DNA from: Salmonella enterica subsp. houtenae serovar Houten
Lineage (GTDB): Bacteria > Pseudomonadota > Gammaproteobacteria > Enterobacterales > Enterobacteriaceae
Assembly: GCA_900478215.1 (NCBI GenBank)
Contig: LS483478.1
Coordinates: 4,030,001-4,094,000, forward strand
Length of the DNA stretch: 64,000 nt
Direction: 5' to 3'
Shown here piece by piece: positions 18,860-27,944 of this stretch; position 1 is the stretch's first letter, and every line of letters begins with the position of its first letter. The notes beneath the pieces were generated by a model. The model was not told the origin of the DNA. It worked only from the letters and a program-made list of their open reading frames with translations, and searched no databases. A program made the translations under genes and the position numbers.

Positions 18860-20260
18860 TTATTGAGCAGAAACCTCTGCCAGTTTTTTTTGTGCGTCTT
18901 CTTCAGCACGCAGCGCGCGTCCTGCGAAGACCATATAAACCAGTGCAATGACAATGATGACGGCCATAAAGGCGATGCCGAGGGAGAAGACGCCCTGCAT
19001 CATCGGCGGCGCCAGAATCGACCAGTCCGCCATGCCCATCCAGGCGCTCATACCAGTGAGTTTTACCGCCCAGACGCAGCCAAAAATTTCAATCATGCCC
19101 ATCACCAGACAAATCTTGAGCGCCGCGCGCCAGCCGCCAAAGTGGTTGGCAAAGACGCCGATAGTAGCGTTAGAGAAGAACATCGGGATGAAACCGGGAA
19201 TGATCAGAATGGAAGAGCCGCAACCGACCAGGATGCCAACGGCAATCAGTTGTCCGATGGTGCCCCACATAAAACCCCAGACCACAGCGTTAGGCGCGAA
19301 GCTATAAATAGCGGCGCAGTCAATCGCCAGTACCGCGCCCGGAATCAGACGCTGGGAGATACCGTTAAAGGCCTCAGAGAGCTCGGCGACGAACATACGC
19401 ACGCCCTGAGTAATGATGAAAATCGCCACGGCGAACGAGAAGCCGGTTTGCAGGATATAGATTGTCCAGTGGGTTTTACCCGCCATCGCCTGTACGGTAT
19501 CGATACCAAAGGAGAGTAGGATCGCGCCAAAGAAAATGGTCATCACAATCGCCGTAGAGACGATGTTGTCGTGGAAGATATTCAGCCAGCCCGGCAGTTT
19601 GAGATCTTCAACGCTTTCCTCTTTTTTGCCCAGATATGGCGCAACTTTGTAGGCAATCCAGGAAGCAAATTGCTGCTGGTGGCCAATAGAGAAACCGCAG
19701 CCATCGGTCACTTCCTGGGTGGGCTTATACATCATGTTGGAGGTGATGCCCCAGTACAGGGAAACCAGTATCGCTGTGCAGATAATGGTGGTCCACATGG
19801 AATAGCCGAAGATATAGAAAGAGACCGCAATCAGCCCCGCCTGCTGGAACATGATGTGCCCGGTCAACATGATGGTGCGAATACCGGTAATGCGTCGCAA
19901 CAAGACATAACAAATATTCAGCGCCAGCGCGAGCAACACCGCGTAGCCTACCCAACTATACGCATCGCCCATCCGTTCGATCGTTGCCATCATCGAAGCA
20001 TAGGTATCGGAAATCGCGCCGTTAATGCCGTAGACCTCGGACATCTTCTCCACTACAGGCTTAAAGGTGCTGGTCAGAATACCGGACCCGGCCTGTAGCA
20101 GCATGAAACCAATGATGGTTTTGATCGTTCCTTTGATGATCACGCTGACGCTTTTGCGCAGCAGGATATAGCCCAGACAGGTCACAATACCCAGTAATAG
20201 CGGGGCATTGGTCATTACCTGATTAAAAAAAACGGTAAAGATGTTGTAGAGGATATCCAT
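18860..20260 (-). CDS. ulaA: Ascorbate PTS EIIC permease UlaA
   Basis: A 466-residue inner-membrane permease with many hydrophobic helices that imports L-ascorbate and yields L-ascorbate 6-phosphate. First gene of the ula operon, divergent from ulaG across the UlaR control region. Full length. Confidence 0.96.
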   Translation of the reverse strand: MDILYNIFTVFFNQVMTNAPLLLGIVTCLGYILLRKSVSVIIKGTIKTIIGFMLLQAGSGILTSTFKPVVEKMSEVYGINGAISDTYASMMATIERMGDAYSWVGYAVLLALALNICYVLLRRITGIRTIMLTGHIMFQQAGLIAVSFYIFGYSMWTTIICTAILVSLYWGITSNMMYKPTQEVTDGCGFSIGHQQQFASWIAYKVAPYLGKKEESVEDLKLPGWLNIFHDNIVSTAIVMTIFFGAILLSFGIDTVQAMAGKTHWTIYILQTGFSFAVAIFIITQGVRMFVAELSEAFNGISQRLIPGAVLAIDCAAIYSFAPNAVVWGFMWGTIGQLIAVGILVGCGSSILIIPGFIPMFFSNATIGVFANHFGGWRAALKICLVMGMIEIFGCVWAVKLTGMSAWMGMADWSILAPPMMQGVFSLGIAFMAVIIVIALVYMVFAGRALRAEEDAQKKLAEVSAQ

Positions 20261-20622
20261 AACGATCTCCGGTAGACAAGGTTGCTGAGTCGCAGGCGCT
20301 CAGGATAGTGTCCCTTCACTGTAATTTTCAAAAGTAATCACAACAAGATTGAATTTGATTAAATGTGACGTAGCGCGCAAATAATTAGCGCACTTAATAC
20401 ATGGTTTACTTATAGATAACTCATCTTTTCATTAAAATAAGTAAAATCATAAAGATGAACACATCTCCATGACGCCAGATAAGTTTAAATTTTCTCCTGA
20501 CTGCGTTCTCCTCTGCCAAAAAGTCAAAAAATAGCCCATTGCCTTCTTGAGAAAATAGTGTCAGGATTAATCAAAACAAATCACAACTTGAACTATTTTG
20601 AACAAACATGAAGGTAAATGCG
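20261..20622. promoter_or_regulatory. Divergent ulaA/ulaG control region
   Basis: A 362-base AT-rich region between the divergent ulaA operon and ulaG. Two copies of AATCACAAC (20336-20344 and 20579-20587), each near one promoter, are candidate parts of UlaR operators. A TGTGA half-site near 20363 could belong to a CRP site. In E. coli UlaR, CRP and IHF act here through a loop; the exact boundaries here are my guess. Confidence 0.6.
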
Positions 20623-21687
20623 ATGAGTAAAGTACAAAGCATCACGCGTGAATCATGGATTCTGAGCACGTTTCCGGAGTGGGGAAGCTGGCTGAATGAA
20701 GAGATTGAGCAAGAGCAGGTCGCGCCGGGCACGTTCGCCATGTGGTGGCTGGGTTGTACCGGTATCTGGCTAAAATCTGAAGGCGGCGCTAACGTATGTG
20801 TCGATTTCTGGTGCGGTACCGGTAAACAAAGCCACGGTAATCCGTTGATGAAAACTGGCCATCAGATGCAGCGTATGGCCGGCGTCAAAAAATTACAGCC
20901 TAACCTGCGCACCACGCCGTTTGTTCTCGATCCTTTCGCTATCCGTCAGATTGACGCCGTACTGGCGACCCATGACCATAACGATCACATTGACGTCAAT
21001 GTAGCGGCTGCCGTAATGCAGAATTGCGCCGATGATGTTCCATTTATCGGTCCGCAGACCTGCGTGGATTTATGGGTTGGCTGGGGCGTCCCGAAAGAAC
21101 GCTGCATCGTGGTAAAACCGGGCGATGTAGTGAAAGTGAAAGATATTGAAATTCACGCGCTTGATGCTTTTGACCGCACCGCATTAATCACGCTGCCCGC
21201 CGATCAGAAAGCCGCTGGCGTACTGCCGGACGGCATGGATGTACGCGCGGTTAACTATCTGTTTAAAACACCGGCCGGCAACCTCTATCACAGCGGCGAT
21301 TCTCACTATTCCAATTATTACGCAAAACACGGCAACGAGCATCAAATTGATGTCGCGCTCGGTTCCTATGGCGAAAACCCGCGCGGTATTACGGATAAAA
21401 TGACCAGCGCGGATATTCTACGCATGGCGGAATCGCTGAATACCAAAGTGGTGATCCCGTTCCATCACGATATCTGGTCGAACTTCCAGGCCGATCCGCA
21501 GGAGATCCGCGTGCTATGGGAAATGAAGAAAGATCGCCTGAAGTATAGTTTTAAACCGTTTATCTGGCAGGTTGGCGGCAAGTTTACCTGGCCGCTGGAT
21601 AAAGACAATTTCGAATACCACTATCCGCGTGGTTTTGACGATTGCTTTACGATTGAACCCGATCTACCGTTCAAATCCTTCCTGTGA
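20623..21687 (+). CDS. ulaG: L-ascorbate-6-phosphate lactonase UlaG
   Basis: Opens the lactone ring of L-ascorbate 6-phosphate, the first cytoplasmic step after PTS uptake. A 354-residue metallo-beta-lactamase-fold enzyme with the metal motif THDHNDHID (near 114-122) and a later GDSHYS. The ATG at 20623 is chosen for AAGG 8 bases upstream and the E. coli length; an in-frame ATG 15 bases earlier lacks a ribosome site. Confidence 0.96.
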   Translation: MSKVQSITRESWILSTFPEWGSWLNEEIEQEQVAPGTFAMWWLGCTGIWLKSEGGANVCVDFWCGTGKQSHGNPLMKTGHQMQRMAGVKKLQPNLRTTPFVLDPFAIRQIDAVLATHDHNDHIDVNVAAAVMQNCADDVPFIGPQTCVDLWVGWGVPKERCIVVKPGDVVKVKDIEIHALDAFDRTALITLPADQKAAGVLPDGMDVRAVNYLFKTPAGNLYHSGDSHYSNYYAKHGNEHQIDVALGSYGENPRGITDKMTSADILRMAESLNTKVVIPFHHDIWSNFQADPQEIRVLWEMKKDRLKYSFKPFIWQVGGKFTWPLDKDNFEYHYPRGFDDCFTIEPDLPFKSFL

Positions 21688-21696
21688 GTCGACATC

Positions 21697-21722
21697 ATGC
21701 CGGGATTACCCGGCATTTTTTC
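21697..21722 (+). terminator. Terminator of ulaG
   Basis: An 8-bp stem (21697-21704 with 21709-21716), a 4-nt loop and a T-run. Confidence 0.9.
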
Positions 21723-21792
21723 CCATTTACTTTAGTATTTCCAGGCTATTTCAAATATCATCTTTTCAAATCAATTTGTATCGGAATAGCTC

Positions 21793-22548
21793 ATGACTGA
21801 AGCACAAAGACATCAAATACTGCTGGATATGCTGGCACAGTTGGGCTTTGTTACCGTCGAAAACGTGATTGAGCGTCTGGGGATCTCCCCAGCGACGGCG
21901 CGCCGCGACATCAACAAGCTCGACGAAAGCGGTAAACTTAAAAAAGTACGCAACGGCGCAGAGGCCATTACCCAACAGCGGCCTCGCTGGACGCCGATGA
22001 ATCTGCACCAGGCGCAAAACCACGATGAAAAAGTACGTATTGCGAAAGCGGCGTCGCAACTGGTGAACCCGGGTGAAAGCGTAGTGATTAACTGCGGCTC
22101 CACCGCCTTCCTGCTGGGACGCGAAATGTGCGGGAAGCCGGTACAGATCATTACCAACTATCTGCCGCTGGCGAATTATCTGATCGATCAAGAGCATGAA
22201 AGCGTGATTATCATGGGCGGTCAGTACAACAAAAGCCAGTCGATTACCCTGAGCCCGCAGGGAAGTGAAAACAGTCTCTACGCTGGTCACTGGATGTTTA
22301 CCAGTGGCAAAGGCTTAACCGCGGATGGCCTGTACAAGACCGATATGCTAACCGCCATGGCGGAACAAAAAATGCTCAGCGTCGTCGGGAAACTGGTCGC
22401 GCTGGTCGATAGCAGTAAAATTGGGGAGCGCGCGGGAATGCTGTTCAGCCGCGCCGATCAGATCGATATGCTGATTACCGGCAAAAATGCCAATCCGAAG
22501 GTTTTGCAACAGCTTGAAGCCCAGGGGGTAAGCATACTCCGCGTTTAA
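21793..22548 (+). CDS. ulaR: DeoR-family repressor UlaR
   Basis: A 251-residue repressor of the ascorbate regulon. The N-terminal DeoR helix-turn-helix (about 6-56, with SPATARRDINKL) precedes a sugar-phosphate-sensing domain with a GSTAFLLGR loop. L-ascorbate 6-phosphate is the known inducer. Its 3' end overlaps the end of convergent yjfP by a few bases. Confidence 0.96.
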   Translation: MTEAQRHQILLDMLAQLGFVTVENVIERLGISPATARRDINKLDESGKLKKVRNGAEAITQQRPRWTPMNLHQAQNHDEKVRIAKAASQLVNPGESVVINCGSTAFLLGREMCGKPVQIITNYLPLANYLIDQEHESVIIMGGQYNKSQSITLSPQGSENSLYAGHWMFTSGKGLTADGLYKTDMLTAMAEQKMLSVVGKLVALVDSSKIGERAGMLFSRADQIDMLITGKNANPKVLQQLEAQGVSILRV

Positions 22549-23294
22549 AGATGCTGTCGGAAAAACGCTACCGTCGCCGACAACGCTTCTGGCGTAATGC
22601 GATGCCGCACGCCTGCGGCCCATAAACAGGTCACATGCTTATCCAGCTTCGCCCTGGCGAGTGCCTGCTGGAGCCGGAAGGTTTCGATAGCAGGCACCAC
22701 GTCATCCTCCTGACCATGCCACAACAGAAGCGGCCTGTCGGCCAGTCGTTCCAGTTGGTGTGTGACTTCCCATTCACGTAGCGGCGCGATGATATTGTCG
22801 AATTCCGCCTGCTGCGCCGGGTTCTGCGGGGATAACGGCGGGAAAAGCGTCCGGGCGAGCTCGGTAAAATAGCCCGCCCCCATTAAACTGGCCCCGCATT
22901 TTACCTCACGGTGACGCGTCATAATGCCCAGCGCCGTCATACCGCCCATGGATGCGCCGCCCACCGCCAGACGTCCGTCAAGTAGCCAGTTTTCCGCCTG
23001 AATCGCCGCACGTAACGTCGTAAATTCCTGCATATTTTGTTGCAGAATCTGCCAGAATCGGTGTATGCGTCCCTGTGCGTCGCCGCCGAAGCGAGCGCCA
23101 TGCTCCGGCGCATCCGGCATGATCACCCTGAATCCTGCCTGCGCCAGGGCAACGGCAAAATAACTATAAACCAGGCTGGAGGAGGTGAAGCCATGATAGA
23201 ACACCACACAGGGAAGCGGCACGGCGAGTTTCCCTTCCGGGAAGGCATGTAGTACAGCGCCTCCGGCTAATTGTCGTGTTTCAATCGCTATCAT
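22545..23294 (-). CDS. yjfP: Alpha/beta-hydrolase esterase YjfP
   Basis: A 249-residue cytoplasmic esterase. The nucleophile elbow is GGASMGGM (GxSxG) near residues 112-119, with a later LLWHGQEDDVVP acid loop and VRHRI near the catalytic histidine. E. coli YjfP acts on short acyl esters and has been reported to deacetylate sugars; the physiological substrate is unsettled. Confidence 0.92.
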   Translation of the reverse strand: MIAIETRQLAGGAVLHAFPEGKLAVPLPCVVFYHGFTSSSLVYSYFAVALAQAGFRVIMPDAPEHGARFGGDAQGRIHRFWQILQQNMQEFTTLRAAIQAENWLLDGRLAVGGASMGGMTALGIMTRHREVKCGASLMGAGYFTELARTLFPPLSPQNPAQQAEFDNIIAPLREWEVTHQLERLADRPLLLWHGQEDDVVPAIETFRLQQALARAKLDKHVTCLWAAGVRHRITPEALSATVAFFRQHL

Positions 23295-23477
23295 TATTCT
23301 CTCCTTTTTATCCGGTATGCCACGGAGAAATACTTAACGCAAGTTTATGGATAGCGCAATAATTCATAATGTTTGAGAACTGGGTTACGCTTTTGCAACA
23401 TTTTCATTCGAAAATCGCGTGACAGGTAACACTTCGGGAACATTCCCCCTAAAGGGAAATCAATAAGGCATTACACT

Positions 23478-23807
23478 ATGGTTATCAGGAAACGAGATAG
23501 GGTTATGCGTCGGTTTGCTTCATTGATGGCAGCACTGTTATTAAGCGCGTGTAGCGTGCTGCAAGGTACGCCGCAACCTGCGCCGCCTGTCGCCGAGCAC
23601 CCGCAAGAAATCCGTCGCGATCAAACGCAAGGACTACAGCGGATGGGGACCGTAAGCGCGCTGGTTCGGGGTTCCCCGGATGATGCAATAGATGAAATCA
23701 GAGCGAAAGCCGCCGCTGCGAAAGCCGATTATTACGTTATTTTAATGGTTGATGAAACGGTTGTAACCGGACAGTGGTATTCACAAGCCATTTTGTATCG
23801 TCAATAA
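23478..23807 (+). CDS. bsmA: DUF1471 lipoprotein BsmA (YjfO)
   Basis: A 109-residue lipoprotein with lipobox LLSAC near residues 21-25, followed by a DUF1471 domain. E. coli BsmA affects biofilm formation and peroxide tolerance. The in-frame ATG at 23505 (MRRFASL) would give a tidier signal sequence and could be the true start. Confidence 0.87.
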   Translation: MVIRKRDRVMRRFASLMAALLLSACSVLQGTPQPAPPVAEHPQEIRRDQTQGLQRMGTVSALVRGSPDDAIDEIRAKAAAAKADYYVILMVDETVVTGQWYSQAILYRQ

Positions 23808-23937
23808 CAGTAGATTGATTTTTAGTCAGTTTTACATTGCTTTGCGCCCCTATGCGTTTACCTGTGCACAATAAACAAACAGGTTTACCGTGACGGAGCG
23901 TCCTGTTAAATGCGGGGTATGTAATAAGGAGCTGACG

Positions 23938-24213
23938 ATGAAACAAGAACTTGCCTTATCCTCACTGCTGCTTTCTGCCGGACTGGTGAGTACGACGGCA
24001 CAGTCTGCCGAATTCGCCAGTGCTGACTGCGTAACGGGTCTGAATGAAATCGGCCTGATCTCGGTCAGCAATGTTGCAGGAAACCCACAGGATGTAGAGC
24101 GGATTATCGCCCTGAAAGCCGATGAACAGGGCGCGTCCTGGTACAGAATTATTCAAATGTATGAAGAACAACAGCCGGATAACTGGCGCGTACAGGCGAT
24201 ACTCTACGCCTGA
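23938..24213 (+). CDS. yjfN: DUF1471 periplasmic protein YjfN
   Basis: A 91-residue exported protein: signal peptide of about 23 residues then a DUF1471 domain. I recall reports that YjfN activates the periplasmic protease DegP, but I hold that loosely. The start is fixed by TAAGGAG 7 bases before the ATG at 23938; the frame is open further upstream without a ribosome site. Confidence 0.88.
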   Translation: MKQELALSSLLLSAGLVSTTAQSAEFASADCVTGLNEIGLISVSNVAGNPQDVERIIALKADEQGASWYRIIQMYEEQQPDNWRVQAILYA

Positions 24214-24227
24214 TTCCGCGTAGCTCA

Positions 24228-24262
24228 CGCCGGATGGCGACGCCAGCGTCTTATCCGGCCTG
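24228..24262. repeat. REP element
   Basis: A GCCGGAT...ATCCGGC palindrome between convergent yjfN and aidB. Confidence 0.8.
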
Positions 24263-24291
24263 CAGGATCGGCATGAACTACAGGCCAAACA

Positions 24292-25914
24292 TTACCGCAG
24301 TCCCCCGGTCGCCCTTAACAGTAAATCATTTTGCACCTGGACAGACAGCGGCATTTCGCCGCGTGTATCCAGCATCATTTGACACCACGCCTGCGCCAGC
24401 GGCGGCGAGGCATGACGAAGCATTTCCGCTCCGCATCCCAGCAAGAAAAGCTGCTGCGTAATCTCTCTGCCCATTGCTTCGTCCGGTTTGCGTAAACGTT
24501 GCTGTAGCTGACGTACCGCGCGGTCGTAATGGCGATCCTGACCTTTGACTTCCGCAAAAACTTCACTCAATACATCATAGGCGCCGTGTTGTTTTGTCAG
24601 CACCCGAAGCACATCCAGACACATGATATTGCCGGAACCTTCCCAGATACTGTTCACCGGCATTTCACGGTACAGGCGCGGGAGTTCGCTCTCTTCGCAA
24701 TACCCCATTCCGCCGAGAACCTCCATCGCTTCAGCCACAAAAGGGATTCCCTGCTTACAGATAGCGAATTTCGCCGCTGGCGTGAATAATCGCGCCCATA
24801 ATGCCTCTTTCGCCTCGCGATGTTGCTCCCAGGCGCGCGCCAGCCGAAACAAAAGCGCTGTCTGCCCCTCCAGGCATAGCGCCATACGACTTAAGATTTG
24901 CCGCATCAACGGTTGCGCGATCAGCGGCTTACCAAAAGCCTGACGCTGATGAGCATGGTAAATCGCGACTGAAAACGCGCGCCGCATTAAGCCATGACTC
25001 CCTAGCGCGCAGTCAAGACGCGTCATACCGCCCATTTTTAAGATATGCCGAATCCCTTCGCCCTCTTCTCCCAGCCGCCAGCCGACGGCATCCTGAAACT
25101 CGACTTCGGCGCTGGCATTAGATCGATTACCGAGTTTATCTTTCAGGCGTTCAAGACGAACAGAGTTCCGTTGCCCGTCAGGCAGGAAACGCGGCACAAA
25201 GAAACAGGATAGTCCTCCTTTTGCCTGCGCCAGCACGAGGTGCGCATCGCTTTGCGGCACAGAGAAAAACCATTTATGTCCCACCAGCCGATATGCATCA
25301 TCCGCCAGCCGCTCTGCGCGAGTCGTATTACTGAGCACGTCAGATCCGCCCTGCTTTTCCGTCATTCCCATACCGATGAGCAGACCCCGTTTTTGCCCGC
25401 CCGGCAGCAAATGCGAATCGTAGCGATCGCTGCGCAGCGGCGCCAGCCAGTCATGGAGAGTGGCGGGAAGCATCTGCAATAGCAACGGTGTCGCGGCAAA
25501 GGTCATAGTGACAGGACAGAGTGTTCCCGCTTCTACCTGAGCATGTAATACAAAACGCGCCGCCCGGGCGACAAAACTTCCCGCCCTTGCATCCTCCTCC
25601 CAGGCCAGATTATGTACCCGGTTAGCGCAAAGCCCCTGCATCAACAGGTGCCAGGCGGGATGAAAGCGAACGTCATCCAGACGCTGTCCCTGTGGATCGT
25701 AACGCAGCAACTCAGGAGGATACGCGTTCGCCAGACGACCCAGTTCCAGTGATTCCGCCGTTCCCAGTTGTTGGCCAATGCTGGCGAGAAGATCGCTATC
25801 CCATCCCGCGCCTTCCCGGGAAACCGCTTCACACAGCGCGCCATCAGACAGGAATAAGTTACTGTTATTGAGCGGAGCAGGTTGATTAAAAACGGTATGT
25901 GTTTGCCAGGACAT
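24292..25914 (-). CDS. aidB: Acyl-CoA dehydrogenase-like DNA-alkylation response protein AidB
   Basis: A 540-residue flavoprotein of the acyl-CoA dehydrogenase fold that binds DNA and is induced by Ada during alkylation stress in E. coli. Seen: GMGMTEKQGGSDV and GHKWFFSVPQSDA of the flavin domain, and EVLGGMGYCEES...YREMPVNSIWEGSGN of the C-terminal domain. The start at 25914 is chosen for the E. coli length, with a GGAGG ribosome site upstream. It is intact even though its usual upstream neighbours (yjfK-yjfC) are missing. Confidence 0.95.
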   Translation of the reverse strand: MSWQTHTVFNQPAPLNNSNLFLSDGALCEAVSREGAGWDSDLLASIGQQLGTAESLELGRLANAYPPELLRYDPQGQRLDDVRFHPAWHLLMQGLCANRVHNLAWEEDARAGSFVARAARFVLHAQVEAGTLCPVTMTFAATPLLLQMLPATLHDWLAPLRSDRYDSHLLPGGQKRGLLIGMGMTEKQGGSDVLSNTTRAERLADDAYRLVGHKWFFSVPQSDAHLVLAQAKGGLSCFFVPRFLPDGQRNSVRLERLKDKLGNRSNASAEVEFQDAVGWRLGEEGEGIRHILKMGGMTRLDCALGSHGLMRRAFSVAIYHAHQRQAFGKPLIAQPLMRQILSRMALCLEGQTALLFRLARAWEQHREAKEALWARLFTPAAKFAICKQGIPFVAEAMEVLGGMGYCEESELPRLYREMPVNSIWEGSGNIMCLDVLRVLTKQHGAYDVLSEVFAEVKGQDRHYDRAVRQLQQRLRKPDEAMGREITQQLFLLGCGAEMLRHASPPLAQAWCQMMLDTRGEMPLSVQVQNDLLLRATGGLR

Positions 25915-26190
25915 GGTGTCTCCCTCCTTCAATGGCGGTGAAATCAAGTATGGTCATGACCGCGCCATTGACGCCGGAGGAAGATCACAAAAGTATGATT
26001 AACCGGCAATATAATGTGGGACGAAACGGGAAGTGTCTTTGGTAATCAGCGTATAGCTAAATGCCAGTATATCCCGCGTGAAGCCAGCGTTAAGATGTAA
26101 TGAAAATATTGCATCATAGGAGAATCACTCTCAAGCCAGGTAAGCTGGATAAATGACGCTGGTAGATTTTGACTATCCACATAAAGCGCA
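25915..26190. other. Deletion scar region between aidB and the yjfI/yjfJ remnant
   Basis: 276 bases where E. coli and S. Typhimurium carry yjfK, yjfL, yjfM and yjfC. No intact gene remains. A minus-strand stretch encoding MMQYFHYILTLASRGI (about 26070-26117) looks protein-like and may be a fragment of one of the lost genes. Confidence 0.55.
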
Positions 26191-27017
26191 TTACTCGCCT
26201 TGTTGACGCTGCAAGCGCGCCAGCGCATCCTGGGCGCAGCTTTTGTTGGTTGCGCCAATACCGGACTGCGCCAGTTTTTCGTCCAGGTCGTGTCCATCGG
26301 CGACTTTTTCCAGCTGCGCGGCGGCATCCAGCCGGGCCTGGCGTTCAGCCTGACGCGTCTGTAAACGTTTAAGCGACTCCGCCGCCGTAGACACATTCGA
26401 AGCGGCTCCGACAGTCGAGGTCGTCACCGCCTGCTGCGTGCGCAGCATGGCTTCTGTCGCCTTAACCACTTCAAGTTGCTGCTCAAACTGCGCAATTCGT
26501 TGGCCTTCCGCTGTTACCGCCTTTTCCACCGCATCACGCGAGGCTTCCTGGTTAGTCAACACCTGTTCTTCGGCAAGAATGGTGTTTTCCAGCCGTGCTA
26601 TTTCCTCCGCCACTTCGTTGAGTAAAGTGGCATCGACATTCTTACTCATTGCCGCCAACGCCCGCGTTTCAAGGCTGGCTTTTGCGTCGCGAATATGCTG
26701 CTCCAGCATACGTACACCCTGTGCTTCATCAATGGCTTCTTCTGTCTGTTTTACCCGGATAATACCGACTGAAGACAGCGGTAAAAACTTCTGGTTTCTC
26801 AGCAAGAAAAGATTAAATTCCGCAGTATCTCTTATCGTATTTACCGGAAATATATAAGTCTCGATAACTATTTGTTGCGAGGTAAATAAAACTGTCAGTG
26901 GTAAATCGCCATAATCATTCATTTTATTATTAATGAAGATTCATTATTTATTATATCAATATCTAATTCGGCGATGGTGTTTAACGCATCCGCCAGCGTC
27001 CGTGGAGTCCATGCCAT
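26191..27017 (-). pseudogene. Decayed yjfI-yjfJ chimera
   Basis: A minus-strand segment opens at 27017 with MAWTPRTLADAL, as expected for YjfI (DUF2170), but stops after 32 codons (TGA at 26919-26921). A second frame, one base off, starts ATGAATGAT at 26922, continues the DUF2170-like sequence to FLPLSSVGI (residue 54), then changes into a PspA/IM30-type coiled coil (from EEAIDEAQGVRMLEQHIRDA) running to the end, as in YjfJ. YjfJ lacks its usual start and, from my memory of the E. coli protein, about 35 residues between RDAKA and SLETRAL. The second frame is still an open 243 codons. A short hybrid could be made, but two deletions plus a frameshift point to a pseudogene. Confidence 0.72.
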
Positions 27018-27100
27018 ATTCTTATTTCTATCTCATTTTTTATAAATAAAAGAAATTACAGGATAGGTTTTGCTTTTTATATTACCAGCCAAAGATAAAA

Positions 27101-27129
27101 AAAAACCATCCGATTATGGATGGTTTTTT
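27101..27129. terminator. Terminator of rlmB
   Basis: An 8-bp core stem (27104-27111 with 27118-27125) extended by A/T pairs, with T-runs on both strands. On the minus strand it follows the rlmB stop by about 20 bases. Confidence 0.88.
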
Positions 27130-27150
27130 CTGAAAAAAATAATAGTAGCG

Positions 27151-27882
27151 TCAGGCTCGCTGGCGAACGGCTTCAAACAGACAAATCCCGGTCGCAACAG
27201 AGACATTCAGCGACGACACGCTACCGGCCATAGGAATGCTGATCAGCTCATCGCAGTGCTCACGGGTCAGACGACGCATCCCTTCACCTTCAGCGCCCAT
27301 CACCAGCGCCATGCGGCCAGGCATTTTGCTCTGATACAGCGTATGGTCAGCCTCGCCCGCCGTCCCGACAATCCAGATATTCTCTTCCTGCAACATGCGC
27401 ATCGTGCGCGCCAGGTTGGTGACGCGGATCAACGGCACGCTTTCCGCTGCGCCGCAGGCGACTTTCTTCGCCGTCGCGTTGAGTTGCGCAGAGCGGTCTT
27501 TCGGCACGATTACCGCATGTACGCCTGCGGCATCGGCGCTGCGCAGACAGGCGCCAAGATTATGCGGATCGGTGACGCCATCGAGGATCAACAAAAAGGG
27601 ACGATCGTGTAATGCGATCAGATCCGGTAGATCATTTTCCTGATATTGCCGGCCTGGTTTCACGCGGGCGATAATGCCCTGATGTACTGCGCCTTCGCTT
27701 TTCTCATCCAGAAACTGGCGGTTTGCCAGTTGAATAACAACGCCCTGCGCTTCTAAAGCATGGATCAACGGCAGCAGGCGTTTATCTTCACGCCCTTTTA
27801 GGATAAAGACATCCTGAAAGCGTTCAGGAGCACGCTCCAACAGGGCCTGCACCGCGTGGATGCCGTAAATCATTTCACTCAT
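27151..27882 (-). CDS. rlmB: 23S rRNA (guanosine-2'-O)-methyltransferase RlmB
   Basis: Methylates the 2'-OH of G2251 in 23S rRNA using S-adenosylmethionine. A SPOUT-class enzyme of 243 residues: N-terminal substrate domain, then the knotted catalytic domain with LDGVTDPHNLGACLRSAD and the C-terminal VMGAEGEGMRRL and IPMAGSVSSLNVSVA motifs. It follows rnr by 62 bases that contain a REP-like palindrome. Confidence 0.97.
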   Translation of the reverse strand: MSEMIYGIHAVQALLERAPERFQDVFILKGREDKRLLPLIHALEAQGVVIQLANRQFLDEKSEGAVHQGIIARVKPGRQYQENDLPDLIALHDRPFLLILDGVTDPHNLGACLRSADAAGVHAVIVPKDRSAQLNATAKKVACGAAESVPLIRVTNLARTMRMLQEENIWIVGTAGEADHTLYQSKMPGRMALVMGAEGEGMRRLTREHCDELISIPMAGSVSSLNVSVATGICLFEAVRQRA

Positions 27883-27906
27883 TGATGGTTCTCATTCATG
27901 ACGTTT

Positions 27907-27931
27907 GCCGGGGGCGCTACGCTTACCCGGC
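27907..27931. repeat. REP-like palindrome between rnr and rlmB
   Basis: GCCGGGGGCG...TACCCGGC palindrome in the 62-base gap inside the rnr-rlmB transcript. Confidence 0.65.
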
Positions 27932-27944
27932 TTATAAAGGAAAT

